This document shows, piece after piece, positions 27,415 to 36,890 of a stretch of DNA of 48,532 nt. The position numbers and the translations under genes were made by a program. The stretch is from the NCBI GenBank assembly GCA_944326265.1, contig CALVDE010000020.1, positions 1 to 48,532 on the forward strand. The letters are read 5' to 3'. Numbering within the stretch: the stretch's first letter is position 1; every line of letters begins with the position of its first letter. Source of the stretch: an uncultured Bacteroidales bacterium. GTDB taxonomy: Bacteria > Bacteroidota > Bacteroidia > Bacteroidales > UBA932. The notes below the pieces were generated by a model. It was not told the DNA's origin. It searched no databases and worked only from the letters and a program-made list of their open reading frames with translations.

Positions 27415-29811
27415 CTACATATCGAAAAATGAGTTCTCTTCATTGTTGCTGTCCGACACGGCGTCGCTGTCGCTTCCGTCACAGTCCGTGTCGAAATGGA
27501 TGCCGGGAGGGGCTATGAACGTGTCCTGAGACGTGATGCCCAGGGTGCCGTCCCGCAGGACTTTCTGCATGAACAGTCCCCAGATGGGCAGGGCTGTGTT
27601 GGCTCCCTGGCCCAGGGACATCTGCTCGAAGTGTACCTGTCTGTCTTCCGCGCCTACCCATACGCCGGCAGTGATACTGGGGGTATAACCGATGAACCAG
27701 CCGTCAGACTTGTCGTTGGTCGTACCGGTCTTGCCGGCCACCGGCCCCTCGATGCCGAAACGCCAGCGGATCCTGGCTCCCGAGCCCTCGTTCACCACTC
27801 CTTCCATGAGGTTCACCATCAGGTAGGCAGTGGCCTCGCTGACCGCTTCTCTCTTCCTTGGGCTGAATGTGCCCAGTACATTGCCCTCGCTGTCCTCAAT
27901 GCGGGTGACCAGCATCGGGTCGATGTGGACACCCCTGCTGGGATAGGTGTTGTAGGCTCCGACCATTTCCAGCAGCGTGATGTCGGCCGGACCCAGGCAG
28001 AGGGATGGATAAGGAGCCAGGTAGGATGTGATGCCCAGCTTGCGGCACATCTCGACCATGGCCGTAGGGCCGAACTGGCGCATAAGGTAGGCCGAGATAT
28101 TGTTGCTGCTCCGGGTCAGTCCCCACTTGAGGGTGACTTCCTTTCCTATATATTCCAGACGGTCCTCGCTCTCAGGGGTCCATGTGGTGTCGGCCAGCAC
28201 GAATGTCTGGGGCACGTTGAGCACCTTGTCACAGGGGTAGTAGCCTTCCTGCATGGCCAGGGTGTAGAGGAACGGCTTTATGGTCGAGCCTACCTGGCGC
28301 TTTCCCTGGCGGGCGTTGTCGTATTTGAAGTAGCGGTAGTCGGGGCCGCCTATGTATGCCTTGATATGGCCGGTAACCGGCTCCATGGCAATGAAAGATG
28401 CCCTGAGGAATGACTTGTAGTAGCGGATGGAGTCGTCGGGAGTCATTACGGTATCGATGTATCCGGCCTCGTTCCAGGCGAAGACACGCATCTCCGTCTT
28501 CTCGTTGAAAGCTTTCTCTATTGCCTTGTCGGATGCTCCGCTGTTGCGCATATTGCGGTAGCGGTCGCTCCATCTGCGGGCCTGTGCCATGACTGTCCTG
28601 GTCAGTTCCACCGGCACTTCATTGGCGAAAGGACGGTTCCAGTTGTCTTTCAGGTCATTGTCGAAGGCAGGCTGGAGGTCCTTGCTCAGGTGCTGCACCA
28701 CTGCCTCCTCCGCGTAACGCTGCATGACTGAGTTGATGGTGGTGTAGATGGTGAGTCCGTCCTTGTCAAGGCTGTAGCGGCTGCCGTCGGGTTTGAAGTT
28801 CTTGTTGAGCCATCCGTAGAGCGGATCGTTCTCCCACAGGTCGAGGTCGGCGGTGTAGTCCTCCTCGAAGTAGTAGTTGTCCCTTACGGGTTCGGATGCG
28901 CTCATGTATTTGCGGAGCATGTCCCTGAAGTAAGGAGCCTTGCTGGTGTTGTGGTCCTGCTGCCTGTAGTCCAGGATGATTGGCAGTGCCATCAGGGAGT
29001 CTGCATCGGCCTGGGCTATGAAACCGTATTTGCTCATCTGGCTGATGACGTGGTTGCGGCGGGCGAGGGAGCGGTCGTAGTTGAGCACGGGGTTGAAGCG
29101 GGTGGGTTTGTTGACGGCTCCGACCAGTACCGCGCTCTCCTGAAGATTGAGCTCAGATGGCTCCTTATTAAAAAAGGTATTGGCGGCGGCCTTGATGCCG
29201 TAGGAATTGCTGCCGAAGAAGATGGCGTTCATATACATGGCCATGAGCTCGTCCTTGGTGTAGTTGCGCTCGAGCTTGACGGCCGTGATCCATTCCTTGA
29301 ACTTGCTCACGACCAGTTTGAATACAGCTTCCCCCGGGAATTTGCCGGTGGCTTCCTCTCTCGGGAAAAGGGTCTTGGCCAGCTGCTGGGTGATGGTGCT
29401 GCCGCCTCCGCCGGAGCGGGCATTGCCCAGGATGATGGTCTTGACTCCGACCCTAGCCAGGCTGCGGAAGTCGATGCCGCAGTGCTGGCGGAACCTTACG
29501 TCCTCGGTGGCTATGGCTGCGGATACGATATAGGGTGACAGGTCCTGATAGCTGACGTGTGTCCTGTTCTCGATATGATAAGTGCCTATCAGCCGGCCGT
29601 CTTCGGATATGAGTTCGGTGGCCAGGCAGCTTCCGGGATTCTCCAGCTCTTCAAAAGATGGAATCTCTGCGAAGATTCCGACTCCCGTCACGAACAGCAC
29701 GAGCATACCGACAGGGATGAATACTATGCACCAAAGTGCTGTGATAAGCCTTTTTCTCAGTTTTATCTGCCGTCTCAGCCGGGCTGTTCTGTTCAGTTCA
29801 CCTTTTTTCAT
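27415..29811 (-). CDS. mrcA: Class A penicillin-binding protein (PBP1A type)
   Basis: Bifunctional peptidoglycan glycosyltransferase and transpeptidase, 798 residues. A basic N-terminus and one membrane helix (about 22-45, LWCIVFIPVGMLVLFVTGVG) precede the GT51 domain with catalytic Glu103 in IATEDVRF and GGGGSTITQQLAKTLF. The transpeptidase domain has Ser509 in GSTIKPFLYT, the second motif TRSSNNISAY and the third motif Lys694-TGT. The C-terminus is a short Asp/Ser-rich tail. First gene of the pbp-ddl-prmC unit; divergent from topA. The symbol is by family likeness. Confidence 0.95.
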   Translation of the reverse strand: MKKGELNRTARLRRQIKLRKRLITALWCIVFIPVGMLVLFVTGVGIFAEIPSFEELENPGSCLATELISEDGRLIGTYHIENRTHVSYQDLSPYIVSAAIATEDVRFRQHCGIDFRSLARVGVKTIILGNARSGGGGSTITQQLAKTLFPREEATGKFPGEAVFKLVVSKFKEWITAVKLERNYTKDELMAMYMNAIFFGSNSYGIKAAANTFFNKEPSELNLQESAVLVGAVNKPTRFNPVLNYDRSLARRNHVISQMSKYGFIAQADADSLMALPIILDYRQQDHNTSKAPYFRDMLRKYMSASEPVRDNYYFEEDYTADLDLWENDPLYGWLNKNFKPDGSRYSLDKDGLTIYTTINSVMQRYAEEAVVQHLSKDLQPAFDNDLKDNWNRPFANEVPVELTRTVMAQARRWSDRYRNMRNSGASDKAIEKAFNEKTEMRVFAWNEAGYIDTVMTPDDSIRYYKSFLRASFIAMEPVTGHIKAYIGGPDYRYFKYDNARQGKRQVGSTIKPFLYTLAMQEGYYPCDKVLNVPQTFVLADTTWTPESEDRLEYIGKEVTLKWGLTRSSNNISAYLMRQFGPTAMVEMCRKLGITSYLAPYPSLCLGPADITLLEMVGAYNTYPSRGVHIDPMLVTRIEDSEGNVLGTFSPRKREAVSEATAYLMVNLMEGVVNEGSGARIRWRFGIEGPVAGKTGTTNDKSDGWFIGYTPSITAGVWVGAEDRQVHFEQMSLGQGANTALPIWGLFMQKVLRDGTLGITSQDTFIAPPGIHFDTDCDGSDSDAVSDSNNEENSFFDM

Positions 29812-29847
29812 TATTCGTAAAATAAATACCGCGAAGTTAGAAAAAAT

Positions 29848-29880
29848 TTGGTTTTTATATTACTTTATCCTTTACTTTGC
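29848..29880 (+). promoter_or_regulatory. Promoter candidate for topA
   Basis: TTTG at 29848-29851, 21 bases, then TTACTTTG at 29873-29880 (one mismatch to TAnnTTTG). The topA start at 29901 is 20 bases further. The 89-base gap to the divergent PBP gene holds nothing else. Confidence 0.4.
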
Positions 29881-29900
29881 AGCTTCATTCAAGGGCATAT

Positions 29901-32240
29901 ATGGAGAATTTAGTTATTGTGGAGTCGCCCGCCAAGGCGAAAACTATAGAGAAAATATTGGGAAAGGATTACACCGTCCGTTCCAGTTTCGGGCATATCA
30001 GGGATCTGGCCAAGAAGAATCTGGGCATAGATATCGAGCACGGATTTCTTCCTAAATATGAAGTGTCGCCGGACAAGCGCAAGGTGGTCTCCGAGCTCAA
30101 GGCCGCATCTGAAGAGGCTGCCACCGTATGGCTTGCCTCCGATGAGGACCGGGAGGGAGAGGCCATAGCCTGGCATCTGCGCGAGACGCTCGGCCTGGAT
30201 GCCGCCAAGACCCGCAGGATTGTGTTTCATGAGATAACCAAGGATGCCATACTCAATGCCATCCGGACTCCCAGGGACGTGGATATGAACCTGGTGATGG
30301 CCCAGCAGGCCAGAAGGGTGCTGGACCGTATAGTCGGATTCGAGCTCTCCCCCATACTCTGGAAGAAGATAAAGCCCTCGCTTTCTGCCGGCCGCGTACA
30401 GTCCGTGGCTCTGCGTCTGATAGTGGAGCGCGAGAGGGAAATCAACGAGTTCGATCCGAAGCCCTATTTTAGGGTGGAGGGCGTGTTCACTCCCGAAAAA
30501 CCGGGACCGGACGGGAAACGGGCCGGCACGGTGACAGGAGTGCTGGACCGTAGGTTCGGAACATCTCAGGAAGCTGCCGCTTTCCTGGAAAAATGCCGCT
30601 CATGCAGATTCACCGTCGCGTCCGTGGAAAAAAAGGAAGTCTCAAAATGCCCCGCGCCTCCGTTCACTACCTCGTCTCTTCAGCAGGAGGCTTCCCGTAA
30701 GTGCGGATTTTCCGTGAGCCAGACCATGTCCATAGCGCAGCATCTCTATGAGTCAGGTCTTATCACCTACATGCGTACTGACTCCACCACACTCTCCAAG
30801 GAGGCGATAGGCGCCGCCAGGTCGTGGATAACCGGCAATCTGGGTCAGGAGTATCACAAGGCCCGCCAGTACAAGACCAAGGTCAAGGGGGCCCAGGAGG
30901 CCCATGAGGCCATACGCCCCACGTACATTGCGAATACGGACATAGAAGGAACTGCTGCCGAGAGGAAGCTGTACAGTCTTATATGGAAGAGGACGGTCGC
31001 TTCCCAGATGGCCGATGCAAGGCTGGAGAAGACAGACGTGTCCATCGCCGGTGACTGCATTGAGGAGCGTTTTGACGTGACGGGCTCGACAGTGCTGTTT
31101 GACGGATTTCTCAATCTTTATATCGAGTCGTCTGACGAGGATGCTCCGCAGGGGGACGAGGAGAGAATCCTTCCCCCTGTAGAGAAAGGCGATGTCATGC
31201 TTCGCGGAACGGTTACGGCAGTGGAGAAATATACAGTTCATCCACCCAGGTATTCGGAGGCGTCGCTGGTCAGGAAGATGGAGGAACTGGGCATAGGCCG
31301 TCCGTCGACATACGCGCCCACGATCGGAACCCTGCATCAGAGGGGCTACATCGTCCGTCAGGACCGCAAGGGCGAGGTCAGGGATGTGACGGTGCTGACA
31401 CTGAAAGGAGACAAGGTTACGGCATCGGTGAAGAAGGAGACCGCAGGGTCGGAAAAAGGCCGTCTATGCCCTCAGGACATAGGAGTCATGGTTACGGATT
31501 TTCTGGAGCAGTCATTCCCGGCCATTATGGATTACGGATTTACGGCAAGGGTGGAGACCGACTTCGACAAGGTGGCTGCCGGCAAGCTGGTGTGGAACAA
31601 GCTCGTTGCGGATTTTTACAAGCCTTTCCATGAGAGGGTGGAGGAGACGGTCAGCGGAGAGGCTCCGGTGAAGACCAGGCGTGTCCTGGGTACGGATCCG
31701 GAGACCGGCAAGGAAGTGATCGCCAGGATGGGCAGATACGGTTCGGTCGTGCAGATCGGCGGTGATGATGATCCCGGGAAGAGGATTACCGGACTGGAGA
31801 AAGGTATGCTGATTGAGTCCGTGACCCTTGAGGACGCGCTCAGGCTGTTCATCCTTCCGCGTACTCTGGGAGAATACGAGGGCAAGGAGGTCACGTGCTC
31901 CAAGGGCCGTTTCGGACCGTATGTCAAGTACGACGGAAAGTATGTATCCCTGAAGAGGGGAATGGACCCTTATACCGTTACGCTGGAGACGGCCGTGACT
32001 CTTATCCAGGAGCATCAGGCAGGTCTGAAGAACAAGGACATCAAGTCATTTCCCGAGGCCGGCATCGAGGTGCTCAACGGAAGATACGGTCCTTATATCA
32101 AATACAGCGGGGCAAATTACAAGATACCCAAGGGTACTGACCCCGGCTCGCTCACACTGGAGGACTGCCGTGCCCTGATAGAGGCCGGTCACCCGTCTGC
32201 CGGCAGGAGCTATGCCCGTAAGAAAACAAATGTGAAGTAA
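29901..32240 (+). CDS. topA: DNA topoisomerase I
   Basis: Type IA topoisomerase that relaxes negative supercoils. With the ATG at 29901 it has 779 residues and opens on the TOPRIM domain (LVIVESPAKAKTIEKILG; acidic motif SDEDREGEAIAWHL). The catalytic Tyr290 is in GLITYMRTDSTTLS. In place of zinc fingers the C-terminus has repeated modules with GRYGSVVQIG, GRFGPYVKY and GRYGPYIKY, the Bacteroidota form. An upstream TTG in frame (29877) overlaps the promoter and was not used. Four bases separate it from the Lrp-type regulator. Confidence 0.97.
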   Translation: MENLVIVESPAKAKTIEKILGKDYTVRSSFGHIRDLAKKNLGIDIEHGFLPKYEVSPDKRKVVSELKAASEEAATVWLASDEDREGEAIAWHLRETLGLDAAKTRRIVFHEITKDAILNAIRTPRDVDMNLVMAQQARRVLDRIVGFELSPILWKKIKPSLSAGRVQSVALRLIVEREREINEFDPKPYFRVEGVFTPEKPGPDGKRAGTVTGVLDRRFGTSQEAAAFLEKCRSCRFTVASVEKKEVSKCPAPPFTTSSLQQEASRKCGFSVSQTMSIAQHLYESGLITYMRTDSTTLSKEAIGAARSWITGNLGQEYHKARQYKTKVKGAQEAHEAIRPTYIANTDIEGTAAERKLYSLIWKRTVASQMADARLEKTDVSIAGDCIEERFDVTGSTVLFDGFLNLYIESSDEDAPQGDEERILPPVEKGDVMLRGTVTAVEKYTVHPPRYSEASLVRKMEELGIGRPSTYAPTIGTLHQRGYIVRQDRKGEVRDVTVLTLKGDKVTASVKKETAGSEKGRLCPQDIGVMVTDFLEQSFPAIMDYGFTARVETDFDKVAAGKLVWNKLVADFYKPFHERVEETVSGEAPVKTRRVLGTDPETGKEVIARMGRYGSVVQIGGDDDPGKRITGLEKGMLIESVTLEDALRLFILPRTLGEYEGKEVTCSKGRFGPYVKYDGKYVSLKRGMDPYTVTLETAVTLIQEHQAGLKNKDIKSFPEAGIEVLNGRYGPYIKYSGANYKIPKGTDPGSLTLEDCRALIEAGHPSAGRSYARKKTNVK

Positions 32241-32244
32241 TAAG

Positions 32245-32736
32245 ATGAATACCAAGTATCAAATCGACGGAGTGGATCAGAAAATCCTCTCTTTCCTGAT
32301 CAAGAATGCCAGGATGCCGTTCCTGGAGATAGCGCGGGAGTGCGGTATCTCCGGAGCCGCGATACATCAGCGTGTCCGCAAGATGGAGAGGATGGGCATA
32401 ATCACCGGCTCGCGCCTTATCGTAAAGCCTCAGGCCCTGGGTCTCAATGTATGTGCCTTTGTGGGAGTAATGCTCTCCGAAACCAATAAGTACAGGGAGG
32501 TGATAGACGCGCTTATGCTTATCCCCGAGGTGGTGGAGTGCCATTTTGTTACCGGCAAGTATTCCCTGCTGCTGAAACTTTACTGCAGGGATCACGAGCA
32601 TCTGATGCATATACTGGTCCATACAATCCAGGGTATAACCAATATCAAGGGAACAGACACCATGATATCTCTTGACGAGGCTATCGAGAGACAGGTCAGG
32701 GTAGAGGAGGACGCCCGTCCGGTCAGTCTGTCTTGA
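32245..32736 (+). CDS. Lrp/AsnC-family transcriptional regulator
   Basis: A 163-residue regulator: N-terminal helix-turn-helix (about 8-55, VDQKILSFLIKNARMPFLEIA and ISGAAIHQRVRKMERMGII) and a C-terminal ligand-binding/oligomerisation domain (about 70-150, VVECHFVTGKYSLLLKLYC). Family members respond to amino acids and bind as octamers. It is co-transcribed with topA. Its last 14 bases overlap the end of the convergent serine hydrolase gene, so no terminator fits between them. Confidence 0.92.
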   Translation: MNTKYQIDGVDQKILSFLIKNARMPFLEIARECGISGAAIHQRVRKMERMGIITGSRLIVKPQALGLNVCAFVGVMLSETNKYREVIDALMLIPEVVECHFVTGKYSLLLKLYCRDHEHLMHILVHTIQGITNIKGTDTMISLDEAIERQVRVEEDARPVSLS

Positions 32737-34375
32737 TCCAGGGACCGAAATTCTCGTTGTAATTGAAGTCTATCTCGAAGTCCACTGCGGCGCCTTCCTG
32801 ACTGTAGTTGTGGAAGTACACAGGGAATGTGTGCCCGTCCGACCTGAGCCAGAACTCATTGCCGCTGTGATGGTCCAGCCTGTGCGTCCATCCGTACCGG
32901 CCTATTGTCATGTACAGTTTCCCGTTCCTGAGGGTGACCTCAGCATCTCCGAACGGAGCCTCTTTAGAATATTTGCCGACAAGTGCTTGAAAGTCAGGAG
33001 TCCTGCTGTCTCTGGCAATAGTGCACGGTACTGCCCTGCGCCTCGGTTTCTGTCTGTCGGCGAACCACTGCCGGAGTCCTTCGCTGCTCCAGTCCCTGAG
33101 TGTGTCGGCAGGCAGATACAGGTCGATGATATAGCGCATCAGTCCCAGCCTTGCGTATTCCGAGACTTCTGAGTTGCACAGCAGGGCTATGCCCAGATCC
33201 AGTTCCGGTACGAATCCGCAGACACCTGTGAATCCCCATGTCGTGCCGGTGTGATAGATGACCCTGTATCTGTCATTGGTCTCGATGTACCAGCAGTAGC
33301 CGTAGTCCTTGACGGAGTTCTTGTTTTCCGATACATTGACGGCTCCTGTGTGCAGGAATTCCATCTGGGACCGGGATATCACCTGTATGGTGTCGGTATA
33401 CGGATAAAGTCGGAACTCTCCCGGATTGTCCGCTCCGGATTCGGGGAAAAACTCCACGTAGGCCGACGAGTCGGTAGGGAACGACGATCTCCATAGGGTG
33501 TCCGGGCGGACTGTCCGTACCACGCTGCCGTTGTCCAGGTGGAATCTCACCCATTTTATCATGTCTTCGGCCGTTGAGCTGATGCCGCCTGCCGGACCTA
33601 TTACATCCACCCAGTGCAGGGCTCTTTCCTCTCCGTGCAGCGGCGTGACGTAGATGCTGCCCCGCGAGTATCCGAAATAGTGGGCTGTGGACGCGCTCCT
33701 GCCCGCGGCCTTGTAGCCGTCGGTGCCCGGAACCGAGGAAGTCATGCCGAGCGGCACAAGGATTCTTTCGCGGATGTTGTCTTCCCAGGACTTGCCGGTA
33801 ACACTCTCTATGATTCTGGCCGCTATGATGAACGTGATGTTGTTGTATGCGAATTTCTCCCTGAAAGGATATACCGGCTCGATGTACCGGAACATCCTGT
33901 AGATGTCGTCCCTGTTGTATCCAAGGTTGGGGATGTATGTGCCGGCCTGGGCCACCAGCCCTGTGGAGTGCGTGAACAGGTCGTGAACCTGCATAACGGC
34001 CTCCACGCTGTCGTCGTACCATTCAAAGTCCGGAAGCAGATGCCTGACGGTGTCGTCCCATGAAAGCAGGCCCTCGTCCACAAGGGAAGCGGTGACGGCT
34101 GCCGTGAATGCCTTTGACATGGAACCTATGTGGAACAGCGTGGATTCGGAGACAGGGTCATTCTTGCCCTTCTCCTTGACACCGAATCCTCTGGAGAGGA
34201 TGAGTGTGTCTCCGTGCACGACGGCCAGAGACAGTCCCGGAATCTTCCACTGGTCCATTACTTGGCCGGTATATGCGGCGATCCGCGCACTGCGGCTGTC
34301 TTCCCGTGATTCCGGGAGAGCGGCTGCCGGGAGCAGTACCGTTGCCAGTATCAGTGCAAGTATTCTTCTCATCAT
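32723..34375 (-). CDS. Secreted serine hydrolase of the class C beta-lactamase fold
   Basis: A 550-residue exported protein. With the ATG at 34375, which overlaps the radA stop (ATGA), it begins with a clean signal peptide (RRILALILATVLLPAAALPES); the in-frame start at 34444 would place a basic leader before it and was rejected. The beta-lactamase/esterase domain has Ser85 and Lys88 in GSMSKAF, a YNN triad (FAYNNITF), and HTG (YHTGTTWGF). The last 100 residues resemble the DUF3471-type C-terminal module. Family members act as D-amino-acid peptidases or esterases; whether this one trims peptidoglycan is unknown. Confidence 0.88.
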   Translation of the reverse strand: MMRRILALILATVLLPAAALPESREDSRSARIAAYTGQVMDQWKIPGLSLAVVHGDTLILSRGFGVKEKGKNDPVSESTLFHIGSMSKAFTAAVTASLVDEGLLSWDDTVRHLLPDFEWYDDSVEAVMQVHDLFTHSTGLVAQAGTYIPNLGYNRDDIYRMFRYIEPVYPFREKFAYNNITFIIAARIIESVTGKSWEDNIRERILVPLGMTSSVPGTDGYKAAGRSASTAHYFGYSRGSIYVTPLHGEERALHWVDVIGPAGGISSTAEDMIKWVRFHLDNGSVVRTVRPDTLWRSSFPTDSSAYVEFFPESGADNPGEFRLYPYTDTIQVISRSQMEFLHTGAVNVSENKNSVKDYGYCWYIETNDRYRVIYHTGTTWGFTGVCGFVPELDLGIALLCNSEVSEYARLGLMRYIIDLYLPADTLRDWSSEGLRQWFADRQKPRRRAVPCTIARDSRTPDFQALVGKYSKEAPFGDAEVTLRNGKLYMTIGRYGWTHRLDHHSGNEFWLRSDGHTFPVYFHNYSQEGAAVDFEIDFNYNENFGPWIKTD

Positions 34376-35769
34376 CCGTTGTTCTTGAACAGTCTGCGGC
34401 AGAGTCCGGCGATATCCTCGATTTCGATTATGTCGATTCCGCACCGGTGCATTTTCCGGCGTATGTCATCGGACAGATTATATGCCGATATGTAGATTTC
34501 CTTATAGCCCAGGCGGGCGGCTTCCGCTATCCTGGCTTCAATGCGGCCCACGGGCCGTATTTCTCCGCTCAGTCCCACTTCAGCGGCGAAGCAGGCTCCG
34601 TTGTTGACGGGCAGATCGAAATTGGAGGAGAGTATGGAGGCCGTGACGGCCAGATCGCAGGCTGTGTCGGTGACTCTCATTCCTCCTGCTACGTTGAGGA
34701 ATACGTCTTTGGCCGACAGTTTGAATCCCGCCCGCTTCTCCAGCACGGCCAGCAGCATGTTGAGCCTCCGTGCGTCGTAGCCGGTGGCCGAGCGTTGCGG
34801 CATACCGTAGGCAGCCGTGGATACCAGTGCCTGTATCTCGATCAGGAACGGTCTGGATCCGTCCATCATGCTGCCGACAGCTATGCCGCTCAGGTCACTG
34901 CCGTGCATGGGGGTGAGGATGTCCGAAGGGTTCCCGACCTCTCTCAGTCCGGTTCCTGTCATCTCGAATATCGCTATCTCGTCGGTGGAGCCGAAGCGGT
35001 TCTTGATGCTGCGCAGGATACGGTGCGAGTGACGTGTGTCGCCTTCAAACAGCAGTACAGTGTCTACGATATGCTCCAGAATCTTCGGGCCGGCTATCGC
35101 TCCGTCCTTGGTGATATGGCCTATCAGTATGACCGGAATGCTGCTTTCCTTGGCGAACCTCAGCAGGGCTGCCGCACATTCCCGTATCTGGGTTACGGAA
35201 CTTGCTGCCGACTCTATGTTCTCTGAGTAGACGGTCTGGATGGAGTCTACAATCATGAGGTCGGGAGAGATGCTGCGGGCATGGCTGATGATGTTCTCAA
35301 CCATGGTCTCTCCCAGGACAGTACAGTTGTCACCTCCTCCAGGGGTGTCTTCCGTCAGCCTGACTGCCCGGAGCTTGATCTGCCTCGGAGACTCCTCTCC
35401 AGAGACGTACAGTGTGCGCAGGCCGCTGCAGCGCAGCGGAATCTGCAGGGCAAGTGTGGATTTGCCGATTCCGGGCTCTCCTCCAAGCAGAATCATGGAG
35501 CCGGGAACGATACCGCCTCCCAGAATCCGGTCCACCTCTTTGTTCCCCACGGGTATGCGGCTGTCCTCTGCAAGAGAGATCTCATTGAGGGGCACGGGCA
35601 CGGAGCCGGATGTTCCGGTCAGCATCCTGTCCCGGGATGATGTTCTGTCCCGGGAAGGCGCCTCCTTTATGGTGTTCCATTCTCCACATGCCGGGCAGCG
35701 GCCCATCCACTTGGATGTCTCGTTGCCGCATGCCGTGCAGTACCATGCTGTCTTGGATTTGGCGGCCAT
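34372..35769 (-). CDS. radA: DNA repair protein RadA
   Basis: A RecA-like branch-migration ATPase of recombination, 465 residues. The N-terminal zinc finger has CTACG and CPACG pairs, followed by Walker A (GGEPGIGKSTLA), the RadA-specific KNRFG motif (SIKNRFGSTDE) and a C-terminal Lon-like domain without protease residues. It follows the lipoprotein gene by nine bases and overlaps the serine hydrolase gene by four. Confidence 0.96.
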   Translation of the reverse strand: MAAKSKTAWYCTACGNETSKWMGRCPACGEWNTIKEAPSRDRTSSRDRMLTGTSGSVPVPLNEISLAEDSRIPVGNKEVDRILGGGIVPGSMILLGGEPGIGKSTLALQIPLRCSGLRTLYVSGEESPRQIKLRAVRLTEDTPGGGDNCTVLGETMVENIISHARSISPDLMIVDSIQTVYSENIESAASSVTQIRECAAALLRFAKESSIPVILIGHITKDGAIAGPKILEHIVDTVLLFEGDTRHSHRILRSIKNRFGSTDEIAIFEMTGTGLREVGNPSDILTPMHGSDLSGIAVGSMMDGSRPFLIEIQALVSTAAYGMPQRSATGYDARRLNMLLAVLEKRAGFKLSAKDVFLNVAGGMRVTDTACDLAVTASILSSNFDLPVNNGACFAAEVGLSGEIRPVGRIEARIAEAARLGYKEIYISAYNLSDDIRRKMHRCGIDIIEIEDIAGLCRRLFKNNG

Positions 35770-35778
35770 GGATGACGC

Positions 35779-36864
35779 TTATTCGGTGAACGGTATGAGC
35801 ACCGCGCTCACGGAGTATTCGGCCTGGCCGTCGGTCAGGGTGTTGAATGTATTGATCAGCACCTCCTTGAATGCGGCGAAATTGTCCTCGGTGATTATTC
35901 CCGCCAGCGGTGCCAGGGTGTCTCCGAGCAGGCTTGAGAAGTCCTCGTAATCCATGCTGTACAGGATGGCGGAGATCATTGCCAGCGGTTCGGTCAGCAT
36001 GTCCTCGTATGGATCGAGGATTACCTGGGAGGCGGTGACGGTAAGCCCTCCGTCGGCAATGCTGTACTGGAGAGGAATGCTCATGCTCTGGGGGGTATCG
36101 ATAAAGGATGTGAGTCCCAGCATGGTAATCACGGCCATGATGTCGGGATTGGCTGTTATGCTGTCAGTGATTTCCTCCACTATGGACTTGCGCAGGAATA
36201 TGTACATGGTATTGTCCGCAGGCCGGATGTAGTAGCACAGCAGATCTTCGGAGGGGTTGATGTATCCGTCCCTGGTGAATTCGATGAAAGAACCGCTGAT
36301 GGATGGATCCTGCCTGACGGTGCTGTTGATGTACGAGTTGATCATCGCAGTCAGTTCATCGACAGAGAGTATCAGGCCGGGGACAGCTTCACTGAAGTCT
36401 ATCTCCTCCAGCGAGGGATGGAAGAATGCGGTGCGGATACTGTCCAGTGCCCATTTCCCGGGTATGCCTTCCACTGTTATCTCCTCGGTGATGCTGATTG
36501 ATGCCAGGGATGTGTCTGCGGTCATGCCCTCGACACGGACAGTCCTGTCCGCCGCCTCTGTACTTCCGGAGAATCCTGCGCCTGCCGCAGCCTTGGTATC
36601 TCCGGTCTCCAGTGAGGCCGGAACGGTAATCTCCGGCTGGCCGGTTATGAAGTTCCTGAGGATGATGTCGCAGTTGTTGCCTTCCTTGACCATGATGCTT
36701 ATCTCGGCATTCTCATAATCGGATATGTCCACATTCCGCCCGTTGAGGACGATGACCGTATTCCGGTCCACGGTATAGTCGCCGTTGTAGACATTCCAGT
36801 CATCATTCTGTCCGCAGGCTGCTGCCAGCAGGACGGCGGCTGCTGATAAAACAATCTTTCTCAT
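35779..36864 (-). CDS. Lipoprotein of unknown function, paralogue of its upstream neighbour
   Basis: A 361-residue predicted lipoprotein; the signal ends LLAAAC with Cys17, using the ATG at 36864 rather than the one at 36876. The N-terminal region (YNGDYTVDRNTVIVLNGRNV..ISDY, then EITVPASL) and a later stretch (MYIFLRKSIVEE) line up with the gene upstream (VDGEYTPGAQSVQVNGIIINI, VTLPCYV, IHIYLRRSVAEG). The body is beta-rich, resembling calycin-like or other Bacteroidota cell-envelope DUFs, but I cannot name the family. Part of the malQ-radA unit. Confidence 0.72.
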   Translation of the reverse strand: MRKIVLSAAAVLLAAACGQNDDWNVYNGDYTVDRNTVIVLNGRNVDISDYENAEISIMVKEGNNCDIILRNFITGQPEITVPASLETGDTKAAAGAGFSGSTEAADRTVRVEGMTADTSLASISITEEITVEGIPGKWALDSIRTAFFHPSLEEIDFSEAVPGLILSVDELTAMINSYINSTVRQDPSISGSFIEFTRDGYINPSEDLLCYYIRPADNTMYIFLRKSIVEEITDSITANPDIMAVITMLGLTSFIDTPQSMSIPLQYSIADGGLTVTASQVILDPYEDMLTEPLAMISAILYSMDYEDFSSLLGDTLAPLAGIITEDNFAAFKEVLINTFNTLTDGQAEYSVSAVLIPFTE

Positions 36865-36890
36865 AATATCTGTCATACTTTGTTTTTGAA

